This document shows, one piece after another, positions 7,895 to 14,962 of a stretch of DNA of 23,267 nt. This stretch comes from Nitrospirota bacterium. GTDB taxonomy: Bacteria > Nitrospirota_A > Leptospirillia > Leptospirillales > Leptospirillaceae. The notes under the pieces are model-generated. The model had not been told where the DNA came from. It saw nothing but the letters and a program-made list of their open reading frames with translations, and ran no database searches. The translations under genes were made by a program, and so were the position numbers. The stretch is taken from NCBI GenBank assembly GCA_021795275.1, contig JAJYPO010000015.1, positions 1 through 23,267 on the forward strand, read 5' to 3'. The first letter of the stretch is position 1; each line of letters opens with the position of its first letter.

Positions 7895-8812
7895 TCATTC
7901 TTTCCGGAAGAACCGCAGGGCCTCACGAGGAGATTCGTCCAGGACCGCCACGGCGTGGATCGCGCGGCAGAGGGCGACGGCCTCCTCCAGAGAGCGCTGG
8001 TGGACATTGCGGCCGGTCGCGCATCCGACGGTTCCTCCTTCGTGGATCTGGTCGCAGAGCCGGGCGAGGAAGTCTTCCGGGGCCGTTTCGTGGCCTCCGG
8101 CGCAGACCACTCCCGTTCTTCCGGCCGCCCTGACGGCTTCGTCCAGGAGCCGTCCCTCCGGTCGTCCCTCCGGGGAAAGGGGAGGGTTGACCTTGACGAA
8201 GTCCGCCCCCAGGCAGGCGGCCACCCCGGCCGCTCCGGCCACGAGATGGGGATCCTGTTCACGGGTGACGGCCTTTCCCCGGGGATAGGCCCAGAGTACG
8301 ACGACAAGTCCCATCCGGTGGGCCTCCACGATGAGGCGGGAGGCTTCGGTCAGCATCACGGCCTCGGATTCGCTTCCGGGATAGAGGGTGTACCCCACCC
8401 CCACGATCCGGAGTCCCGATGAGGCGATGAAGCCGGCCACCTGTTCCATCGTCTGCCACTGTCGGGAGACGGGGTCCCTCTGGGCGGTCCTGACCAGATG
8501 GCTCTTCGAATTGAGCTTGATCAGAAAGGGGATTTCGGGGTAGCTCGACCCGTAACGGGCGATCAACCCCATCTGGGTCGCAAAGCAGCCGACCGGAGAG
8601 GCGGCGGCAATCCGGAAGAGATGCTCCGGGGAGGCGTCCTCCGGGCTGATGCCCTCCCCCTGGAAGTCGTCGTTCAAGTGCTCGACCTTCTGGTCGCCGG
8701 CCATCAGGAAAAGACGCCTCCGGCTCTGGGTCATCCGCCTGTAGTTCTCCTCCCATGTTTTTCGTTGGCCTTGGGGAACATCCAGAGGGGCGGGGGGATT
8801 GACCTGATCCAT
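7895..8812 (-). CDS. class I fructose-bisphosphate aldolase-like protein (DhnA/FbaB, DeoC/LacD superfamily)
   Basis: A 305-residue cytoplasmic TIM-barrel aldolase of the archaeal/bacterial DhnA type, which would interconvert a ketose bisphosphate and triose phosphates through a Schiff base. GDQKVEHLN at 39-47 matches the family's conserved early strand; KLNSKSHL and AYPRG (175-179) follow. GADFVKVNPP holds the likely Schiff-base lysine, K207, and GRNVHQ (267-272) matches the C-terminal phosphate-binding loop. Length is near the family's 260-310. ATG at 8812 has GAGG five bases upstream. Relatives also include 2-amino-3,7-dideoxy-heptulosonate synthases and uncharacterised aldolases, and no glycolytic gene is adjacent, so the exact substrate is open. 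A -35-perfect promoter candidate lies at 8883-8913. Confidence 0.82.
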   Translation of the reverse strand: MDQVNPPAPLDVPQGQRKTWEENYRRMTQSRRRLFLMAGDQKVEHLNDDFQGEGISPEDASPEHLFRIAAASPVGCFATQMGLIARYGSSYPEIPFLIKLNSKSHLVRTAQRDPVSRQWQTMEQVAGFIASSGLRIVGVGYTLYPGSESEAVMLTEASRLIVEAHRMGLVVVLWAYPRGKAVTREQDPHLVAGAAGVAACLGADFVKVNPPLSPEGRPEGRLLDEAVRAAGRTGVVCAGGHETAPEDFLARLCDQIHEGGTVGCATGRNVHQRSLEEAVALCRAIHAVAVLDESPREALRFFRKE

Positions 8813-8882
8813 CGTGTCCTCACCTGGAAAGAGGGTTCAGGGGCTAAGGAAGGCGCCGGTCGGGTAGACAAGGGCTCTCTTG

Positions 8883-8913
8883 ATCCTACGCCTCGTGCCC
8901 CGGAGGCTGTCAA
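8883..8913 (-). promoter_or_regulatory. candidate promoter of the aldolase gene
   Basis: The minus strand has a perfect TTGACA (8908-8913) and a weak TAGGAT (8883-8888) separated by 19 bp, longer than the ideal 17. It faces the aldolase, whose ATG is about 70 bp downstream. A chance match is possible because the -10 is poor. Confidence 0.4.
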
Positions 8914-9122
8914 GGGGAACGGGCCCGTCGGCCCGTCTCCCCCGACCGTGAGCTGGTTCCCTCGGGTCCTCCGGGAGCTTCTTTCGTGAGTGGGTGTTTT
9001 CCAGGACTCCCGCCCCTGTTAAAATGAAAAAAGGGGGAGCGATCCTTCCCGCGAGGAGGCTTCCCGTTCCCGGACCCTCGCACCGGCTCGCCCTTGAAGG
9101 GAAAGGGATCCCTTTTGTGGCT

Positions 9123-9127
9123 GGAGG
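9123..9127 (+). promoter_or_regulatory. ribosome binding site of the ferredoxin-MBL gene
   Basis: GGAGG six bases before ATG at 9134. It fixes the ancestral start in a frame different from the two frames used later by the gene, which is part of the evidence for the frameshifts. Confidence 0.7.
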
Positions 9128-9133
9128 TCCTTC

Positions 9134-10004
9134 ATGGCCCGACTCGCTCACCGGTTTTCCGCAAATGCTCCGGGAGATTTTTTGTCGACTCCGGGTGCAT
9201 CGACTGCGGAGCCTGCCAGCGTCTCGCCCCGGCTACCTTCGACGAGCGGGAGGGGAAGGTTCGCGTCTTTCGCCAGCCGGAGGATCCCGCGGTTCTCGAC
9301 AAGGCCCTGATGGCGCTGATCACTTGCCCTGTCTCCGCGATCGGAACCATCGGCCGCCACGACCTTCGTCCGGCCGCGTGCCGGTTTCCCGAACGGATCG
9401 ACGGACCCGTCTTCGATTGCGGGTATGCCTCCCCCAAAAGCTTCGGGGCCACGAGCTACCTGATCGTGCGTCCCGGCGGGAACATACCCGTCGACTCCCC
9501 AGGTACGCGCGGTCCCTCGTCGAGCGCCTGGAAGAGTTGGGCGGGGTCTCCCTTCTTTTCCTGACCCACCGGGACGACGTGGCCGACCACGACAAGTTTC
9601 ATCGACACTTCGGGTGCGAGCGGATCCTGCACGAGGATGATGCCAGCTCCTGTCTTGTCGAGTGCCGTCTCACCGGAACAAAGGCCGTGGCACTGGACGA
9701 CGAGATCCGGCTTATCCCGGTTTCCGGCCACACTCCTGGGTCGGCCTGCCTGCTCTTCCGGGAGCGGTACCTGTTTTCGGGGGACCATCTCTCCGTGGCT
9801 TCCGGGGGACGGGAGCTTCGGGCCTCGAGACGCACCTGCTGGCACAGCTGGACGGAGCAGACCCGGTCCATGGAGCGTCTCGCGGAGGCGACCTTCGAGT
9901 GGGTCCTCCCGGGCCATGGCGAGAGGGGACGGTTCCCTCCGGAGAGGATGAAAACGGAGATGGGACGACTCCTCCGGTCAATGGGTTCCGGTCGTTCCGG
10001 ATGA
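9134..10004 (+). pseudogene. ferredoxin-fused metallo-beta-lactamase hydrolase, two frameshifts
   Basis: Three successive frames together encode one recognisable protein of about 290 residues. Frame one (from ATG 9134) gives MARLAHRFSANAPGDF; frame two gives FVDSGCIDCGACQRLAP with Cys22, 25 and 28 and later ITCP (Cys65), a 4Fe-4S ferredoxin-like domain, up to GGNIPVDSP; frame three gives RYARSLVERLEELGG, the zinc motif THRDDVADH, SGHTPGS, FSGDHL and LPGHGE of an MBL fold. The joins fall in T6 at 9178-9183 and C4 at 9497-9500; one extra base in each would restore a continuous gene. Such fusions belong to glyoxalase-II-like hydrolases of unknown substrate. As written no full product can be made. 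True decay and sequencing error are both possible. The 3' end overlaps the convergent sirtuin by 27 bp. Confidence 0.85.
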
Positions 10005-10832
10005 TCCGGCTCCCTCTCCGAGGGAGCGGAGAAGGAGGTCGATGCCCTCCACGGCCCCGCAGGCCAGGGAGAGGTCGTCCGGTCCGGAAACCTCCGCTTC
10101 CCGTGGATTGATCCGGATGAGAGGGCGTCCCTGCGACTCGCCGAAGAACCGGACAGTGGGAACGGCCGTGCCCGCCCCGATCTCGACGACGGCGGGCCGG
10201 ATGACCCGGCGCCTCCACAGGAGAAACCGCTCCTCCTGCTCCCGGGTCCGTCCGTCGTTCCACCCGCCATCCCCGAACATCAGTATTCCGGGCCGGACGA
10301 GGGCTCCACAATGGGGGCAGAGGGGCAGGGGGGAGAGGAGCCTTCCGGAGGCGGAGTCGACCTCGGGATGGAACTCCTCCGCGCTCCAGAGGACCCCCCG
10401 GCAATCTTCGAGACATTGAAGGAAATGGATCGACCCGTGGCATTCGACGATCCGGTCCCCGGGAAAGCCGGCCGCCTGGAACTGTCCGTCGACATTGCTC
10501 GTATAGACGAAGGATCCCAGGGGGTATCGCGCGGCGAGTACACGCAGGAGGCCGAACCCCCGGTGGGGGCATGTCCGGCGGTAGAGATTCAGACGGTGGG
10601 CGTAGAATCCCCAGGCGAGGCGGGGATCCTGCCGAAAGGCCCGAGGGTTGGCAATCTCCTCGAACCGAGTTCCCGTCTTGCCGAGGGCCGGATAGGCCTC
10701 CCAGAATCCACGCGTTCCCCGGAAATCGGGGAGTCCTGATTCGACGCCCATGCCGGCCCCGGCCGAAAGGATCAGTCCGTCGGCTTCGACAAGGATTTCC
10801 CGGAGCCGGCGGGACAGGAGGCGTTTATCCAT
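9978..10832 (-). CDS. Sir2-family NAD-dependent protein deacylase
   Basis: A 284-residue sirtuin, which would remove acyl groups from lysines using NAD. GAGMG (25-29) and SGLPDFRG (32-39) form the NAD-binding Rossmann part; TSNVDGQFQAAG (111-122) matches the TQNID-type loop; His132 in CHGSIH is the catalytic histidine. Zinc ligands are likely Cys140/Cys144 and Cys172/Cys175, with the usual FGD after them (186-188). The MGVESG form, the following FWEAYP and the long insert before the second cysteine pair mark a less-studied bacterial subgroup, so deacetylase activity is inferred. ATG at 10832 follows AAAGGG; an upstream extension to 10973 is not conserved-looking and crosses the divergent methyltransferase leader. 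The stop lies inside the convergent MBL gene. Confidence 0.9.
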   Translation of the reverse strand: MDKRLLSRRLREILVEADGLILSAGAGMGVESGLPDFRGTRGFWEAYPALGKTGTRFEEIANPRAFRQDPRLAWGFYAHRLNLYRRTCPHRGFGLLRVLAARYPLGSFVYTSNVDGQFQAAGFPGDRIVECHGSIHFLQCLEDCRGVLWSAEEFHPEVDSASGRLLSPLPLCPHCGALVRPGILMFGDGGWNDGRTREQEERFLLWRRRVIRPAVVEIGAGTAVPTVRFFGESQGRPLIRINPREAEVSGPDDLSLACGAVEGIDLLLRSLGEGAGSSGTTGTH

Positions 10833-10855
10833 GGAAGACCCTTTCTCTGGCGGGA

Positions 10856-10871
10856 GGCCCCCGAGGGGGCC
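10856..10871. repeat. GC-rich inverted repeat between divergent genes
   Basis: GGCCCCC at 10856-10862 and GGGGGCC at 10865-10871 flank a two-base centre. It lies in the 73-bp divergent gap between the sirtuin and methyltransferase genes, where a shared operator would be expected, although a GC-rich genome produces such repeats by chance. Confidence 0.45.
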
Positions 10872-10894
10872 AGTGGGCGAAACAACATTCCGAG

Positions 10895-10900
10895 AAGGAG
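10895..10900 (+). promoter_or_regulatory. ribosome binding site choosing a TTG start
   Basis: AAGGAG five bases before TTG at 10906, the only good ribosome binding site upstream of the methyltransferase domain. Confidence 0.6.
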
Positions 10901-10905
10901 ACATT

Positions 10906-11772
10906 TTGTCATCGCATTCGACCGCGTCCCGGAACACCCCCGGAAGCCGGGAGATCTCTGGAGGCCAGGACATCCGGGGAGGATGGGAACGTGCGGCCTC
11001 CGACTACCGGAATGGATTCGGCCTCCACATCGAAGAGATCGCGCATCGTCTGGCGGCGCTTCTTCCGGAGTCCCTGCCGGTTCCCGTCCTCGACCTGGCC
11101 TGCGGCCCCGGAACCGCTCTTTCGGCCCTCGCGGGACGTCACAGGCCCGATCGTTCGGTCGGCTGCGACTTCTCGCACCGCATGCTGGGATTCTCGCGCG
11201 AGCGGGTCGCCGGAAGCCACGGGGTTGTGGCCGACCAGGATCTTCTGCCCTTTGCCCCCCAAAGCTTCGGGACCGTCGTCTCCTCCATGGGGACGATCTT
11301 CTCCCGGGATCCGGAAGGGCAAATTCGGACAATCTCCCGAATCCTGGTTCCCGGGGGAATTTTCGGATTCTCCGCCTGGGGCCGTCCGGAGGAGACGGAG
11401 CTGGGAGCGGTCTCACGGCGGATCGTCGCGGACTGGCCCCATCCCTTCGATGGAACTCTTCCTCCGCTCGAGTCTCCTTATTCTCCCGGTCGTTCGGACT
11501 GGCTCGACAGGGTGGCGGGCCAGACGGGATTTTCGGTCCGAGAGGTCGTGTCCCATTGGCACCGCTTCCGTTTCCCCGGCACCCGGTCGGCGGCGGAGGC
11601 CATCGCAGGAACCGGCCGACTGGCCCTCCTCCTCGCGGGGCGGCCCGATCTTCGGGAGGAGCTCATCGGTCGGGCCGAGGCGGCCTTTCTCCCCCACCGT
11701 GATCCGGCCTCCGGCCGGGTGGAACTCTCGAACCGCTACCATCTCTTCGTTCTCGAAAGAAAAAAGGCCTGA
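10906..11772 (+). CDS. class I SAM-dependent methyltransferase (methyltransferase type 11-like)
   Basis: A 288-residue cytoplasmic protein with a class I Rossmann methyltransferase fold. Motif I is VLDLACGPGT (61-70), followed by GCDFSHRML (end of strand 2 and its helix), DQDLLPFAPQSFG (strand 4 region) and ILVPGGIFGFSAWG (strand 5), an order typical of UbiE/BioC-like enzymes. The substrate cannot be told. The frame is open to 10750, but the earlier part lies antisense to the sirtuin and is arginine/serine-rich; TTG at 10906 is preferred because of its ribosome binding site. It heads a plus-strand run with the AbrB-family gene (51 bp gap) and photolyase (60 bp gap), and is divergent from the sirtuin. 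Confidence 0.82.
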   Translation: MSSHSTASRNTPGSREISGGQDIRGGWERAASDYRNGFGLHIEEIAHRLAALLPESLPVPVLDLACGPGTALSALAGRHRPDRSVGCDFSHRMLGFSRERVAGSHGVVADQDLLPFAPQSFGTVVSSMGTIFSRDPEGQIRTISRILVPGGIFGFSAWGRPEETELGAVSRRIVADWPHPFDGTLPPLESPYSPGRSDWLDRVAGQTGFSVREVVSHWHRFRFPGTRSAAEAIAGTGRLALLLAGRPDLREELIGRAEAAFLPHRDPASGRVELSNRYHLFVLERKKA

Positions 11773-11823
11773 AGAAAGCGTCCCGGCACCTCCATTTTCC
11801 GGACCCATCAAGGTGAAAGGACC

Positions 11824-12972
11824 ATGGCCCTGACGAGAGCCTTCATCCGCCGGGATCCCCCGGCGTTCCGGTGGATCCTTCTTGTCGTCCTGTCCGCCCT
11901 TTTTTCCGGGGTCTTTACCCTGGTGCGCCTTCCGGCCGCCCTTCTCATGGGTCCCATGGCGGCTGCCATTCTTCTGGGGACCTCCGGCATCTCCCTCCGG
12001 GTGCCGTCTCTCCTTCACGTCGCCTCGCAGGCCGTCATCGGGACCATGATCGCCCGCATGCTCCCCCCTTCGCTCCTGGAGTCCCTCCGGACGGAAGGGG
12101 GGGTTCTCCTGGGGGTGGTTCTTGCCACCGTCACGGCGTCGAGCCTCCTTGGATGGGTGCTGGGCCGCCTCCGGGTATTCCCGGGGTCGACCGCCATCTG
12201 GGGGCTCTCGCCAGGGGCGGCCTCCGTGATGATGGTGATGGCCGAGGCCTATGGGGCCGACGCGCGTCTCGTGGCCTTCATGCAGTATCTCCGCGTGGCG
12301 GTGGTCGTGGCCGTCGCCTCCCTGGTCGTCCGCTTCTGGGTCACGCTTCCCCGCCTCTCTCCCGGGGGAGGGGTCTGGTTCGCCTCCTTCTCTCCCTGGT
12401 CCTTCGGGGAGACCCTTCTGGTCGCCGGAGCGGGAGCGGTGGCGGGACGGCTCCTGAAGATTCCGGCGGGGGCGATGCTTGGGCCGATGCTCCTGGTCGC
12501 CCTGCTGCACGGCGGAGGCTTGCTCACGATCACCCTGCCTCCGGAGCTTCTTGCGGTCTCCTACACCTTCCTGGGATGGGGCATCGGGCTGGGGTTCACA
12601 CGACCCATTCTCCGCCATGCGCTGAGGGCACTTCCCCGAACCTTTTTAGCCATCCTCGCGTTGGTCTCCTTTTCCGGAGGGCTTGCCCTTTTTCTGGTCC
12701 TGTTTCTCGGGAAGGACCCTCTGACCGCTTTCCTCGCCACCAGTCCCGGAGGGATGGATTCGGTGGCCATCATCGCCTCCTCGGGAACGCCGGTGGACAT
12801 TCCCTTCGTCATGGCCCTCCAGACGATGCGCTTTCTGGTGGTTCTGATCGCGGGTCCGGTCATTTCCCGTTTCCTGGCGGACCGGATGGCCTCAGGCCCT
12901 CCCGTTCCCGCCTCGCCCTCCCCGGACCCCCTTCTCGACCGGGTCCGGGAGGGCGAGGACGAGATTGACTGA
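11824..12972 (+). CDS. AbrB-family (YkoY/COG3180, ammonia-monooxygenase-like) membrane protein
   Basis: A 382-residue integral membrane protein with about ten hydrophobic segments in two similar halves. The signature pieces are LPAALLMGPMAAAILLG, LHVASQAVIGTMIA, WGLSPGAASVMMVMAEAYGAD and, in the second half, IPAGAMLGPMLLVALLHG and LATSPGGMDSVAIIA. These repeated LGPM and SPGG-MD/SVM motifs define the AbrB duplication family (Pfam PF05145), once named after a supposed ammonia monooxygenase link; its function is not established and it has been suggested to be a transporter or regulator. It is unrelated to the AbrB transition-state DNA-binding protein. ATG at 11824 follows GAAAGGA. The last 60 bases contain a very strong hairpin (12911-12958). 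Confidence 0.88.
   Translation: MALTRAFIRRDPPAFRWILLVVLSALFSGVFTLVRLPAALLMGPMAAAILLGTSGISLRVPSLLHVASQAVIGTMIARMLPPSLLESLRTEGGVLLGVVLATVTASSLLGWVLGRLRVFPGSTAIWGLSPGAASVMMVMAEAYGADARLVAFMQYLRVAVVVAVASLVVRFWVTLPRLSPGGGVWFASFSPWSFGETLLVAGAGAVAGRLLKIPAGAMLGPMLLVALLHGGGLLTITLPPELLAVSYTFLGWGIGLGFTRPILRHALRALPRTFLAILALVSFSGGLALFLVLFLGKDPLTAFLATSPGGMDSVAIIASSGTPVDIPFVMALQTMRFLVVLIAGPVISRFLADRMASGPPVPASPSPDPLLDRVREGEDEID
12911..12958 (+). repeat. strong hairpin inside the 3' end of the AbrB-family gene
   Basis: CCTCGCCCTCCCCGGACCC (12911-12929) pairs with GGGTCCGGGAGGGCGAGG (12941-12958), leaving one bulged C and an 11-nt loop. It lies 14 bp before the stop codon and has no T-run after it, so a plain intrinsic terminator is unlikely. 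An mRNA-end stabiliser or a partial block before the photolyase gene is possible. Confidence 0.7.
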
Positions 12973-13032
12973 CTTCTCTTCCCCCTCGATGCATGCGAGC
13001 GGAGTACCAGGGATTATCCCAGGAGACCTCCC

Positions 13033-14442
13033 ATGAAATCGATCGTCTGGTTTCGGCACAACCTGCGGCTCTCCGACAACCCGTCCCTGATCGACGCCGC
13101 ATGCGAGGGAGCGGTTCTCCCGGTCACCCTTTGGGATCCCTCCGCAGACACTCTCCCAGACGGGGCCCGTAAATGGTGGCGACAGGAGAGTCTTCGCAAG
13201 CTGGGGGCGGGCTTGGCCCGGCTGGGCGCGACGATGGCCTATTTTCGCGGAGAGCCGGGGGAGATCCTTCCCCGGCTGGCCAGCCGGTACTCCATCGACG
13301 TCGTCCGGGTCTCTCCGGGGAGGACCGTCGCCGAGCGCCGGACGGATGAACGCGTGGGTCGGGCACTTTCGGAGGCAGGGGTCCGTCTTGTCCTGTATCC
13401 CGACGACTATCTGCTCCCTCCCGACTGCATTGCGGAAGGCCGGCAAGGTCCCTAGAAGGTCTTCACCCCTTTCTGGCGGCGGGTGCGCGCGACCCTTGCT
13501 CCAGAGCGCCCCCTCCCGCCTCCTTCCCGGATTGACGGCGTGCCGAAAGTGACGGGAGAATGCCTCGATGACTGGGGGTGGGACCCTGCGGAGCCCGACT
13601 GGGCCAGGACAATGCGGACGACCTGGACTCCCGGGGAGCAGTCGGCGCAGGGCCGGCTTGCGGCATTCGTCGGCGTGGGGCTGGCCGGATATGCTGTCCG
13701 CAGGGATCTTCCCGGGGAGGAGGGAAGTTCCCGCCTCTCGCCCCATCTTTCAGCGGGCGAGATCACCCCCCGCCAGATCTGGTGGGCGGTCGAGGAGTCG
13801 GGCGCCGCTTCCCAGGACCAGGAAAAATTCCTGTCCGAACTTGGGTGGCGCGAGTTTTCCGCCCATCTTCTGCATCATCATCCCGGTCTTCCGGAAGTCC
13901 CGCTTCGCCCGGAGTTCCGGGACTATCCCTGGTCAGAGAGCGGGCCGGGGCTGTCTGCCTGGAAAAAAGGGATGACCGGATTCCCCCTTGTCGATGCCGG
14001 CATGCGGGAGCTCAGGCTCACAGGATGGATGCCGAACCGGGTCCGGATGGTCGCCGCGAGCCTCTTGGTCAAAAACCTTGGGATTTCCTGGTCCGCGGGG
14101 CTGTCCTGGTTCGCCGACAACCTGGTGGACTACGACACTGCCAGCAACGCCGCCTCCTGGCAATGGGTCGCCGGATGCGGCGCCGACGCGGCCTCTTTCT
14201 TTCGGGTCATGAATCCCGTCCTCCAAGGGGAGAGGTACGATCCCCGGGGGGATTATGTCCGGCGCTTCATTCCCGAGCTCTCCCGTGTGCCGGAGCGTTT
14301 CATTCACCGTCCCTGGTTTTCCCGGGGGCCTTCCGGATGGGGGGACACAAGGGATGTCTCGCACTATCCCCCTCCGGTGGTCGATCTTAAAGAATCGCGA
14401 GAACAAGCACTTAACAGTTTTTTTAGCCTGCATCGACAATGA
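13033..14442 (+). pseudogene. phr: class I deoxyribodipyrimidine photolyase with an in-frame TAG
   Basis: One 470-codon frame encodes a photolyase/cryptochrome, which would repair UV pyrimidine dimers with light, FAD and an antenna cofactor. Residues 1-130 form the antenna-binding alpha/beta domain (MKSIVWFRHNLRLSDNPSL). The FAD domain carries GWREFSAHLLHHHP, FPLVDAGMRELRLTGWMPNR, ASNAASWQWVAGCGADA and FIPELSRVPERFIHRPW; the Asn four residues before the first Trp of WQW matches the flavin-contacting Asn of E. coli photolyase. Codon 141 (13453-13455) is TAG, where the family has Tyr (GP-Tyr-KVFTPFW), so one base substitution from TAC/TAT explains it. The frame is otherwise intact to 14442. GGAG stands seven bases before ATG 13033. 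Either a recent nonsense mutation or a sequence error; restart at 13483 would lack the antenna domain. Confidence 0.88.
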
Positions 14443-14527
14443 GGCCGGTCTTCCGCTTTTCATAAATCTGAAATTTCTATTAGGGGCGGACTATCTTTTT
14501 TTAAATTCTTGTTCTATCCTTTGCCTG

Positions 14528-14577
14528 AAGCCTGTTTTAGGGTTTTATATTTCTTATAGAATGGTCGTTGCAGGCTT
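14528..14577. repeat. inverted repeat in the HU leader
   Basis: AAGCCTG (14528-14534) and CAGGCTT (14571-14577) are perfect complements separated by 36 AT-rich bases that include TATATT (14546-14551) and TATAGA (14555-14560), either of which could be the -10 of the HU gene. The repeat would then bracket the promoter core. A 7-bp repeat may be chance. Confidence 0.35.
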
Positions 14578-14605
14578 AATCCCACCTTCTTCAAGGAGAT
14601 GCTTC

Positions 14606-14899
14606 ATGAACAAGACGGAGCTCATCGAAAAGGTCTCGAAATCATCAAAGCTGTCCAAAAAGGATGTTCACTCAGTGGTCGATGGATTTCTCAAGGCGAT
14701 CGAAGGGTCCATGAAGAAGGGTGAAAAGGTGACCATCGTGGGATTCGGCACCTTCGGGACGGTTCAGAGAAAGGCCCGGACAGGCCGAAATCCGAAGACC
14801 GGCAAGGAGATCAAGATCGCAGCGAAGACCGCTCCCAAGTTCTCTCCGGGCAAAGCCCTGCGCGAGTCCGTCAACACCAAGGTCGCCAAGAAAAAGTAA
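14606..14899 (+). CDS. hup: HU-family nucleoid DNA-binding protein
   Basis: A 97-residue basic protein of the HU/IHF family that bends and compacts DNA as a dimer. It has the two N-terminal helices (MNKTELIEKVSKSSKLSKKD), the GEKVTIVGFGTFGTVQRKARTG strand region holding the family signature, and the beta-arm with RNPKTG (61-66), whose Arg-Asn-Pro intercalates into DNA. The C-terminus adds a lysine-rich KVAKKK. The length fits HU (about 90); HU is favoured over IHF, but the two are hard to split by eye. ATG at 14606 has AAGGAG seven bases before it. It is monocistronic: the upstream gap is AT-rich and a clear terminator follows at 14923. Confidence 0.95.
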   Translation: MNKTELIEKVSKSSKLSKKDVHSVVDGFLKAIEGSMKKGEKVTIVGFGTFGTVQRKARTGRNPKTGKEIKIAAKTAPKFSPGKALRESVNTKVAKKK

Positions 14900-14922
14900 G
14901 TCGTACTTCCATTCTGAATATC

Positions 14923-14962
14923 GGGAGAGGGACGCCGGCGTGGAGTTCCTCTCCCTTTTTTT
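14923..14962 (+). terminator. intrinsic terminator of the HU gene
   Basis: GGGAGAGG (14923-14930) pairs perfectly with CCTCTCCC (14948-14955), followed at once by seven T residues (14956-14962). The loop contains a smaller palindrome, ACGCCGGCGT (14932-14941). It lies 23 bp past the HU stop. The T-run reads into the stop codon of the convergent permease, so the two 3' ends nearly touch. Confidence 0.92.

Larger units (their letters stand above)
8813..9133. other. divergent intergenic region of aldolase and ferredoxin-MBL genes
   Basis: About 320 bp without a gene. It holds the candidate minus-strand promoter at 8883-8913 and, for the plus strand, a TAAAAT at 9020-9025 with only a poor -35. 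Short frames crossing it are not supported by ribosome binding sites or recognisable sequence. Confidence 0.5.

Noticed and set aside
14923..14955. HU terminator acting also for the convergent permease
   Set aside because: On the minus strand the stem is followed by mixed sequence, not a T-run, so only the plus direction is supported.
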